NCBI GenBank assembly: GCA_020847775.1
Contig: JADLBI010000184.1
Span: 1-5,502, forward strand
From: Opitutaceae bacterium
GTDB taxonomy: Bacteria > Verrucomicrobiota > Verrucomicrobiia > Opitutales > Opitutaceae
DNA length: 5,502 bases
Direction of reading: 5' to 3'
In this document: positions 1 through 4,457 of the stretch, piece by piece
Layout: each line of letters opens with the position of its first letter
Numbering within the stretch: the stretch's first letter is position 1
Translations under genes and position numbers: made by a program
The notes under the pieces: generated by a model
The model's input: only the letters and a program-made list of their open reading frames with translations
The model's database searches: none
Told to the model about the DNA's origin: nothing

Positions 1-136
1 AGTCGCGCGCGATGGCGCGATTGATGTTGAAGCCGAAGAGATTGACGCGCCGATTCACCAGCACCCGCGAGGCTGAGCGCGCGACTTCTGGGGAGGTAGC
101 CAAAACTCCGCGCACCGGGGTGCGCGGTCCGCTCAT
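1..136 (-). CDS. Possible 5' part of an unrecognised minus-strand gene, cut by the left edge
   Basis: Reading the minus strand from the ATG at 136-134 gives 45 codons without a stop up to the window edge. From about codon 25 the peptide looks protein-like (it contains RVNLFGFNINRAIARD), and third positions there are mostly G or C, as in the neighbouring genes. The first 24 codons look less natural and contain a perfect palindrome (108-127), so the real start may be a later GTG, for example codon 25 or 27. The gene would be divergent from the ParB-like gene, with about 107 bases between the two ATGs. I do not recognise the product. A plus-strand frame ending in TGA at 76 is also open from the edge, but its codon use is weaker. 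Confidence 0.38.
   Translation of the reverse strand, partial: MSGPRTPVRGVLATSPEVARSASRVLVNRRVNLFGFNINRAIARD
108..127. repeat. Perfect 20-bp palindrome (9-bp arms, 2-nt centre)
   Basis: CCGCGCACC at 108-116 is the exact reverse complement of GGTGCGCGG at 119-127, with GG between them. As RNA it would form a very stable hairpin. No T-run follows on either strand, so it is not a typical intrinsic terminator. It lies between the ParB-like gene and the probable minus-strand gene, and could be a protein-binding site or an RNA hairpin. Confidence 0.5.
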
Positions 137-243
137 CTAGCGACCGCATTCGCGTGAATCGGTTCAACCGCGGCCCTCATGATGTTCATCCCCCTTTTCC
201 TTGCGCGCATCCGCCACGGCACGCACAAACAGCGCCCATTTTT

Positions 244-1077
244 ATGACGACTCCGGACAAACGCACCCAATCCCTTTCCCTAGACCTCATCGACATCTCC
301 GGCGGCACGCAGACACGCGTCGCCACCAACGACGACGCCATCGCCAGCTACGCCGACGAAATGCTGCGCGGCGCGCAATTTCCGCCGATCATCGTATTCT
401 ACGACGGCTCGGTTTACTGGCTGGCCGATGGCTTCCACCGCTACCTCGCGGTCAAACGCAACGAAGGCAGCGAAATCGCCGCCGAGGTTCATGCCGGCGG
501 CCGCACCGACGCGCTGCGCCACGCGCTCGGCGCCAACGCGACCAATGGCCTATACCGCACCAATGCCGATAAACGCCACGTCGCCGAGATCGCCTTGCGC
601 GCATGGCCTGATCTCTCCAACGCCTTTCTCGCCGAGCTCTGCAAAGTCTCCGGTGAACTCGTCCGCAACGTCCGCGCCGATCTCACCAGCACGGGCATTA
701 TTCAAAAAGCCGAGATCGTCACCGGCCGCGACGGCAAGGAATATCCCGCCGCCATCGAACGCCAGCCCCGCGGCAAGTCCGAAGCCTCGGCCTCTGATTC
801 CGAAAGCGGCGGGGGCGGTGGATTCACCAAGGGCAAGGGCGACCCCGGCGCGACCGGTGGCTCCGTCAACGAGCTCGAAGCCGAGGCGCGTTCCATGATC
901 CGCAAAGGCGAAACGAACCCATTCGAATTACCCAGGCTCATGAGTGCCACCGGTCACGACTACGCCGCCACCGTGGTCGCTTTGCTCGGCACCATGAAGG
1001 CCGACTTGAAAGACCGCACCGATGGCCTCCTGCGCATCAAACGCTGGGTCGATCAAGAACTGGGTGAAGCGAACTGA
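244..1077 (+). CDS. ParB/sulfiredoxin-fold nuclease-like DNA-binding protein, stand-alone
   Basis: The 277-residue product has an N-terminal ParB/Srx-type domain at about residues 10-115. It contains GGTQTR (20-25), the segment FPPIIVFYDGSVYWLADGFHR ending at 66, and an NA..NGLYRT stretch (98-106). ADGFHR sits where ParB proteins carry their GERRxRA-like nucleotide/DNA motif. A probable helix-turn-helix follows (about 125-147, LSNAFLAELCKVSGELVRNV). Residues 175-207 are a Gly/Ser/Lys-rich, probably disordered linker, and a helical C-terminal part (208-277) closes the protein. I chose the ATG at 244: an in-frame GTG at 154 would add 30 residues of Pro/His-rich, unconserved-looking sequence. 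Neither start has a Shine-Dalgarno sequence. No ParA-type ATPase is in view, so chromosome or plasmid partition is not supported. A gene regulator or a remnant of a mobile element are alternatives. Confidence 0.83.
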   Translation: MTTPDKRTQSLSLDLIDISGGTQTRVATNDDAIASYADEMLRGAQFPPIIVFYDGSVYWLADGFHRYLAVKRNEGSEIAAEVHAGGRTDALRHALGANATNGLYRTNADKRHVAEIALRAWPDLSNAFLAELCKVSGELVRNVRADLTSTGIIQKAEIVTGRDGKEYPAAIERQPRGKSEASASDSESGGGGGFTKGKGDPGATGGSVNELEAEARSMIRKGETNPFELPRLMSATGHDYAATVVALLGTMKADLKDRTDGLLRIKRWVDQELGEAN

Positions 1078-1113
1078 TTGAAAATGGAATGTGGAAATCA
1101 GGGAATAGGGCAT

Positions 1114-1135
1114 CCCGCCGAGGTGTCGCGGGTTT
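1114..1135 (+). terminator. Weak candidate intrinsic terminator after the ParB-like gene
   Basis: CCCGC (1114-1118) pairs with GCGGG (1128-1132) across a 9-base loop and is followed by only three Ts. It starts 36 bases after the ParB-like stop codon. The short stem and T-run make it marginal. Confidence 0.3.
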
Positions 1136-1194
1136 AAGGTAGAGGCTCTCGTGAACTTTCTTCCCCACTGACGAGGAATACAATGCTCAAGGTG

Positions 1195-1228
1195 GGCGCG
1201 CTTCCCGCGTCCGCGGGATCTGCGCGCC
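1195..1228. repeat. Long two-part hairpin
   Basis: The outer arms GGCGCGC (1195-1201) and GCGCGCC (1222-1228) pair perfectly. Inside them TCCCGCG (1203-1209) and CGCGGGA (1212-1218) also pair perfectly with a 2-base loop. Together they give 14 base pairs, nearly all G-C, interrupted by a small internal loop. The structure is symmetrical on both strands, lacks a T-run, and lies more than 180 bases from the nearest start codon. The bases just after it (1229-1260) hold weaker alternative pairings, such as GGAC (1242-1245) with GTCC (1252-1255). Confidence 0.6.
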
Positions 1229-1285
1229 TCGACGCGCACAGGGACGTGCCCGTCCGCCACTGATGGGATTGGCGCAAAATACATG

Positions 1286-1320
1286 GCGCCCCTAGGGCGC
1301 ATTAGGGGCAACGTGCCCTA
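1286..1320. repeat. Pair of adjacent hairpins, REP-like
   Basis: The first hairpin pairs GCGCCC (1286-1291) with GGGCGC (1295-1300) across a 3-base loop. Two bases later, TAGGGGCA (1303-1310) pairs with TGCCCTA (1314-1320) with one bulged G. Two close imperfect palindromes in an intergenic gap resemble REP/BIME-type repeats. No T-run follows. Assignment as an interspersed repeat is inference, since only one copy is visible here. Confidence 0.5.
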
Positions 1321-1412
1321 CCAGTCGATCCACTTTGCTTGGTGAACTGCGTGTCCGTTCGTGGTTAAAAATTTGGCTTTGAGCTTACGGCTCCACACGT
1401 AACGCTTCGCCC

Positions 1413-2372
1413 ATGCCCCGTTACCCTTTGCTTGCCGTTATCTCGTTGATCGTCGCGGTCGTGACGCACGCCGCTGACAAAATCACGGTAGCCGTCGTGC
1501 CGATGGGCACGACGCATCAATACTGGAAGCAGTTGCATCAAGGCGCGCAAAAGGCCGAGGCCGAGCTCAAGGCCGCGGGGCAACCGGTTGAGATCATTTG
1601 GAAAGGCCCCCTGCGCGAGGATGATCGCGATCAACAGGTGCAGGTGGTGGAGAATTTCATGACGCGGCGCGTGAACGGCATCGTGCTCGCGCCACTCGAT
1701 ACACGGGCATTGGCTCGGCCGGTTGAACAAGCGACGAAGGCGGGCATCCCCGTCGTGGTGGTTGATTCACCGTTGGCGTCGCAAGCCCCGGTCAGCACGA
1801 TCGCGACCGACAACTACGCGGGCGGACGGCTCGCCGGCAAACGACTCGGCGAGGTGCTGGACGGGCAGGGCAAGGTCATCCTGCTGCGCGTGCAAGTGGG
1901 CTCCGCGAGTTGCGAGGCGCGCGAACAGGGCTTTCTGGATGAACTGGCGGAAAATTTTCCCAAACTCGAAGTCATTTCGTCGAACCAACATGGCGGCGCC
2001 ACGCGCAACACCGCGTTGGCCGTCTCGCAAAATCTGCTTGTGCGCTACGGGCGTGAAGTGGACGGCATAGTCACACCGAACGAATCCACCCTGGCTGGCA
2101 TGCTTGTCGCGCTGGCGGATGCGGGGCTCGCGGGCGGCAAGGTGAAACTCGTGGGCTTCGCGAATAGCCGACAGTTTACCGACGAAATCGAAAACGGCGA
2201 CTTGCAGGGTCTGGTGCTGCAAGACCCGGAAAAGATGGGCTACCTCGGCGTGAAAACGATCGTGGCCGCGCTCAAAGGCGAGTCCATCGAAACCTTCGTC
2301 GATACCGGCGTGGTCATCGCGACCAAGAACAATCTGAACGATGCGCATATCCAGACGCTCCTCGGGCAGTGA
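1413..2372 (+). CDS. Periplasmic sugar-type substrate-binding protein (Peripla_BP_4 / RbsB-like)
   Basis: The 319-residue protein begins with a Sec signal peptide: Arg3, a hydrophobic core at about 5-17, and a likely signal peptidase I cut after Ala20 or Ala21 (VVTHAADK). No lipobox cysteine is present, so a soluble periplasmic protein is expected. The mature part has the two-lobed type I binding-protein pattern: KITVAVVPMGTTHQYWK (23-39), NGIVLAPLDTRALARPVEQA (88-107), GIPVVVVDS (111-119), TDNYAGGRLAG (132-142), TPNESTLAGM (221-230), LVGFANS (246-252) and a C-terminal VLQDPEKMGYLG (268-279). By analogy with the ribose/galactose family, Trp38, Asp118, Asn223 and Gln270 are candidate ligand contacts. 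Its length is normal. No transporter ATPase or permease lies beside it, so it may serve a distant transporter or a sensor. The ligand cannot be named. There is no Shine-Dalgarno sequence before the ATG. Confidence 0.92.
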   Translation: MPRYPLLAVISLIVAVVTHAADKITVAVVPMGTTHQYWKQLHQGAQKAEAELKAAGQPVEIIWKGPLREDDRDQQVQVVENFMTRRVNGIVLAPLDTRALARPVEQATKAGIPVVVVDSPLASQAPVSTIATDNYAGGRLAGKRLGEVLDGQGKVILLRVQVGSASCEAREQGFLDELAENFPKLEVISSNQHGGATRNTALAVSQNLLVRYGREVDGIVTPNESTLAGMLVALADAGLAGGKVKLVGFANSRQFTDEIENGDLQGLVLQDPEKMGYLGVKTIVAALKGESIETFVDTGVVIATKNNLNDAHIQTLLGQ

Positions 2373-2393
2373 ACGGCGTGCTTTGATCGCGCG

Positions 2394-2411
2394 GACCGGG
2401 TGGAACCTGTC
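2394..2411 (+). terminator. Weak hairpin between the convergent genes
   Basis: The gap between the binding-protein stop (2372) and the toxin stop (2419) holds one imperfect stem: GAC/GTC and GGT/ACC with a G-U pair, a bulge and a GGA loop. Only a broken T-run (TCTCTAA) follows. It is the only terminator candidate in this gap and is marginal. Confidence 0.22.
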
Positions 2412-2418
2412 TCTAACG

Positions 2419-2880
2419 TCATGCTTTCGCCAAGCGCGGATCGAGTGAAAACGGTTCGGGTTGGCCGATCTTAACGCGGGAAAAGTCGGGGTGGGTGGGA
2501 TTGAGCAGATAGTTGCATTCATCCGGGATGACCGCACTAGGCACCGTGAGAATAGCCGATCGCCTTGCCAACAGCCAATGATCGCCAAGTTGTTGGGTGA
2601 AGCGCGAAGGCGGATCGATGCGCCAGTCCGGCGGCAGCGTGGTCGGCGCCAAAGTGGCCGCCAGCGCCTCGGTGAATTCAATACGAAATAATGCGTAATG
2701 ATGCCTGACCGGCTGGTCGAGATGCACCAGTGTTTCCAGTATGGCCAAGGCCCGGCTGGAACTGGCGTAAACCACGCGTCTTCCGTATGAGTTCCACCGC
2801 CCGCTCGCGCGCGCCGCGCCGTCGCCGCTGAATGCCGTCGCAACGTGGGTGTTCTTAACCAATCGCCATCCCGTCAGCAT
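2419..2880 (-). CDS. RES-domain toxin of a type II toxin-antitoxin system
   Basis: The 153-residue protein is a full-length RES-family toxin. It shows ASGRWNSYGRRVVYAS (25-40), AILETLVHLDQ (46-56), VPSAVIPDECNYLLNPTHPDF (113-133) and a C-terminal PFSLDPRL. The residues that matter in characterised RES toxins are all present: Arg28 (GRW), Tyr38 (VVYA), Glu49 (LETLVH) and Ser115 (VPSAV). Characterised relatives degrade NAD+ (P. putida Res, M. tuberculosis MbcT) or ADP-ribosylate PRPP synthetase (ParT). Which activity this one has cannot be told. The ATG at 2880-2878 was chosen because it comes four bases after the antitoxin stop and gives the normal family length; a longer in-frame reading would only overlap the antitoxin's conserved tail. 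The close spacing implies translational coupling with the antitoxin. There is no ribosome-binding sequence, no frameshift and no missing motif, so the toxin looks active. Confidence 0.93.
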   Translation of the reverse strand: MLTGWRLVKNTHVATAFSGDGAARASGRWNSYGRRVVYASSSRALAILETLVHLDQPVRHHYALFRIEFTEALAATLAPTTLPPDWRIDPPSRFTQQLGDHWLLARRSAILTVPSAVIPDECNYLLNPTHPDFSRVKIGQPEPFSLDPRLAKA

Positions 2881-2884
2881 CGCA

Positions 2885-3355
2885 TCAATACACGCCGTAT
2901 TCGATGCGGTTGAGCAAGTCCTCCACCTGCCGGGCCCCGTATTCGGTCTCGGCGTAATCCACGGGGACCGCCCCACCCAGACCGTGCTGCGGAGCGCTCA
3001 GCCACAAACGAGCGTTTTCGGGGGTGTCCAATACTTGCGACGCCAAGCCCATGAGGCGCGCATAACGCACCACTCGGTCGGATTCCGCGAGATCGAGGCG
3101 ACCGCCGAGCTTGCGCCGATGCAGTGTGGCTTTGGAGATGCCGAGCAGACCGGCGAGTTTTTCGAGCGGCACCTCCAAGCTGGATTGCAGGGCCTCGAGC
3201 TCGGCGAAGGGCAGGCCGCGACGCAATTCCCCGAGTAGCGCCGCCGGACCGTAGTCCGACACCAACGCGGGCTCCTCGAGCTTAAAGGTTTCAGGTTCAG
3301 TCTGGGTGTAATACTTGACCACGCTGGGCTTTTTTAGGGAGACGGAACGTTTCAT
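2885..3355 (-). CDS. Xre/MbcA/ParS-type antitoxin of the RES toxin
   Basis: The 156-residue protein has an N-terminal extension (1-45), an Xre-like DNA-binding helical domain (about 48-100, including LEKLAGLLGISKATLHRRK) and the C-terminal MbcA/ParS/Xre toxin-binding domain (DUF2384) at about 101-156. That domain holds the family signature: LG-GAVPVDYAETEYGARQV, then EDLLNRIEYGVY at the very end. In solved complexes such as MbcTA, this C-terminal part blocks the toxin's NAD+ site. The gene precedes the toxin with four bases between stop and start, the usual antitoxin-first order. It should neutralise the RES toxin and repress its own promoter, which carries a 30-bp palindrome over the start codon. 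It lies 52 bases after galE on the same strand, so read-through from galE is possible, but a separate promoter is visible. Confidence 0.93.
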   Translation of the reverse strand: MKRSVSLKKPSVVKYYTQTEPETFKLEEPALVSDYGPAALLGELRRGLPFAELEALQSSLEVPLEKLAGLLGISKATLHRRKLGGRLDLAESDRVVRYARLMGLASQVLDTPENARLWLSAPQHGLGGAVPVDYAETEYGARQVEDLLNRIEYGVY

Positions 3356-3381
3356 ATGCGACCATTAATAGTAGCATATGA
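3352..3381. promoter_or_regulatory. 30-bp palindromic operator of the toxin-antitoxin operon
   Basis: TCATATGC (3352-3359) and GCATATGA (3374-3381) are perfect inverted arms, and the exact centre is itself a palindrome, ATTAAT (3364-3369). Between arm and centre, AC (3361-3362) pairs with GT (3371-3372). In all, 13 of 15 symmetrical base pairs match. Each arm also contains the small palindrome CATATG. The site covers the -10 box and the antitoxin ATG. It is AT-rich in a GC-rich window. It is the likely binding site for the Xre antitoxin or the toxin-antitoxin complex; the symmetry is seen, the binding is inferred. Confidence 0.75.
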
Positions 3382-3392
3382 CGCTTCGTCAA
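3365..3392 (-). promoter_or_regulatory. Sigma70-type promoter of the antitoxin-toxin operon
   Basis: On the minus strand, TTGACG (3392-3387) is a strong -35 box. TATTAA (3370-3365) is a fair -10 box after a 16-base spacer. Transcription would start about seven bases further on, near 3358, only a few bases before the A of the antitoxin ATG at 3355. The mRNA would thus be leaderless or nearly so, which fits the absence of a Shine-Dalgarno sequence. The -10 box lies inside the palindromic operator, so repressor binding would block RNA polymerase. Confidence 0.62.
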
Positions 3393-3407
3393 GCCCGTAG
3401 GCAAGTT

Positions 3408-4397
3408 TTAGCTTCGGAACCCTTGTGGGTTGGCCTGATGCCACTGCCACGCGGTGGCCACGATCGGCTCGATGGTCGTGAACTTGGGCGTCCAATTGAG
3501 CTCGGTCTTGGCCTTGGTGGAATCGGCGTAGAGCGCGGGCGGATCGCCGGCGCGGCGCGGCGCGATGGTGTGCGGCACGGTCTTGCCGGTGACTTTTTCG
3601 ACGGCGCGAATCACTTCGAGCACGGATGTCGGCGTGCCAGTGCCGAGGTTGTAGAACAAGGCGGCACCGGGTTTGGCGAGCTGGTCGAAAACCGCGATGT
3701 GCGCGCGACTGAGATCGTCCACATGCACGTAATCGCGCAGGCAGGTGCCGTCGGGGGTGGGGTAGTCGTTGCCGAAGACTTGCAGCGGCGGGCGCAGGCC
3801 GGTCGCGGCATCGATCGCGAGCGGGATCAAATGCGTTTCCGGATCGTGATGCTCACCGATCGCGCCGTCCTCGGCGGCACCGGCGGCGTTGAAGTAGCGA
3901 AACGCGGCGAAACTCAGGCCGTTGGCGTGGGCGAGGGATTTGAGAATGTTTTCAACGTCGAGCTTGGTCTGGCCGTAGGGATTGATCGGGGCCTGCGGCA
4001 TGGTTTCGACCAAGGGCATTTTCTCCGGCACGCCGTAGGTCGCGCAGGTCGAGGAGAAGACGAATTTTTTCACGCCCGAGCCGATCATGCAGCGCAGCAG
4101 ATGCAGCGTGGCGGCGACGTTGTTGAAATAGTATTTGAGCGGATCGGTGACGCTCTCGCCGACGTAGGCGTAGGCCGCGAAGTGCATCACGAGCTCGATC
4201 TTTTCTTTGCGGAGGATTTTCCCGACCTCCTTTTCGTTGCCGAGATTGGTCGGGTAAAACGGCACGTCCTCGGGCACGGCGGCGCGGTGGCCGTAAACCA
4301 GATTGTCGAGCACGACGGGATTATGGCCGGCCGCGATAAGCTGGCGGACGCAATGACTGCCGATGTAACCGGCGCCTCCTACGACAAGAACGTTCAT
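3408..4397 (-). CDS. galE: UDP-glucose 4-epimerase
   Basis: The 329-residue product is an extended short-chain dehydrogenase/reductase that interconverts UDP-glucose and UDP-galactose through a bound NAD+, in the Leloir pathway and in supply of galactosyl donors for surface glycans. The N-terminal NAD+ motif is GGAGYIGSH (7-15, glycines 7, 10 and 13), with Asp31 for the adenosine ribose. The active-site set is SSTCATYG (115-122, with Thr117 as catalytic hydroxyl) and Tyr141/Lys145 in NPYGQTK. FRYFNAAGA (166-174), RDYVHVDDL (221-229) and AGDPPALYAD (283-292) are typical GalE segments. Length and ends are normal (E. coli GalE has 338). Position 289 is Leu where E. coli has Tyr299 and human GALE a Cys, so UDP-GlcNAc/GalNAc may also be accepted; this is inference. 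The gene is divergent from a ketoacyl synthase, 60 bases apart. No Shine-Dalgarno sequence precedes the ATG. Confidence 0.95.
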   Translation of the reverse strand: MNVLVVGGAGYIGSHCVRQLIAAGHNPVVLDNLVYGHRAAVPEDVPFYPTNLGNEKEVGKILRKEKIELVMHFAAYAYVGESVTDPLKYYFNNVAATLHLLRCMIGSGVKKFVFSSTCATYGVPEKMPLVETMPQAPINPYGQTKLDVENILKSLAHANGLSFAAFRYFNAAGAAEDGAIGEHHDPETHLIPLAIDAATGLRPPLQVFGNDYPTPDGTCLRDYVHVDDLSRAHIAVFDQLAKPGAALFYNLGTGTPTSVLEVIRAVEKVTGKTVPHTIAPRRAGDPPALYADSTKAKTELNWTPKFTTIEPIVATAWQWHQANPQGFRS

Positions 4398-4457
4398 TTC
4401 GGGAGCGTTGTATTGCTTTCGGGGAGCAAATGGCTAGCGATTTTCTCCTTTGGCGTA
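4398..4457. promoter_or_regulatory. Divergent promoter region between galE and the ketoacyl synthase gene
   Basis: These 60 bases separate two divergent start codons, so both genes must start transcription from here or from inside each other. I see no pair of boxes good enough to name a promoter. An AAGGAG-like string is present on the minus strand (complement of CTCCTT at 4445-4450), but it is about 50 bases from the galE start, too far to act as its ribosome-binding site. Confidence 0.4.

Larger units (their letters stand above)
1078..1412. other. Non-coding intergenic region with hairpin cluster
   Basis: These 335 bases separate two plus-strand genes and hold no convincing gene. They contain the weak terminator at 1114-1135, strong hairpins at 1195-1228, 1286-1300 and 1303-1320, and a more AT-rich tail at about 1350-1412 just before the binding-protein gene. 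A 127-codon minus-strand frame crosses the region, but it runs through the hairpins and into the end of the ParB-like gene and shows no protein character. No promoter with good -35 and -10 boxes could be settled for the gene at 1413. Confidence 0.6.

Noticed and set aside
1..86. 10-bp inverted repeat AGTCGCGCGC (1-10) and GCGCGCGACT (77-86)
   Set aside because: The arms are mostly alternating GC, which recurs by chance in this base composition, and the 66-base spacing has no evident structure.
154..243. GTG start giving the ParB-like protein 30 more residues
   Set aside because: The added residues are Pro/His-rich and unlike the folded domain, and the ATG at 244 starts a natural N-terminus.
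928..1311. Minus-strand open frame across the intergenic hairpins
   Set aside because: It passes through several strong palindromes and the 3' end of the ParB-like gene, and its product is low in recognisable protein character.
1767..2843. Minus-strand open frame of 358 codons
   Set aside because: It is antisense to the binding-protein gene and in another frame across the RES toxin gene, both of which have clear family motifs.
2881..2976. Upstream extension of the RES toxin by 32 codons
   Set aside because: The extension only re-reads the conserved C-terminal codons of the antitoxin in another frame. The ATG at 2880 gives the normal toxin length and spacing.
2849..3238. Plus-strand open frame across the antitoxin gene
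   Set aside because: It is antisense to the antitoxin, whose DNA-binding and toxin-binding signatures are unambiguous.
3393..3407. GCC-TACG-GGC stem after galE as a terminator
   Set aside because: A three-base-pair stem without a T-run is too weak, so read-through from galE into the antitoxin operon cannot be excluded.
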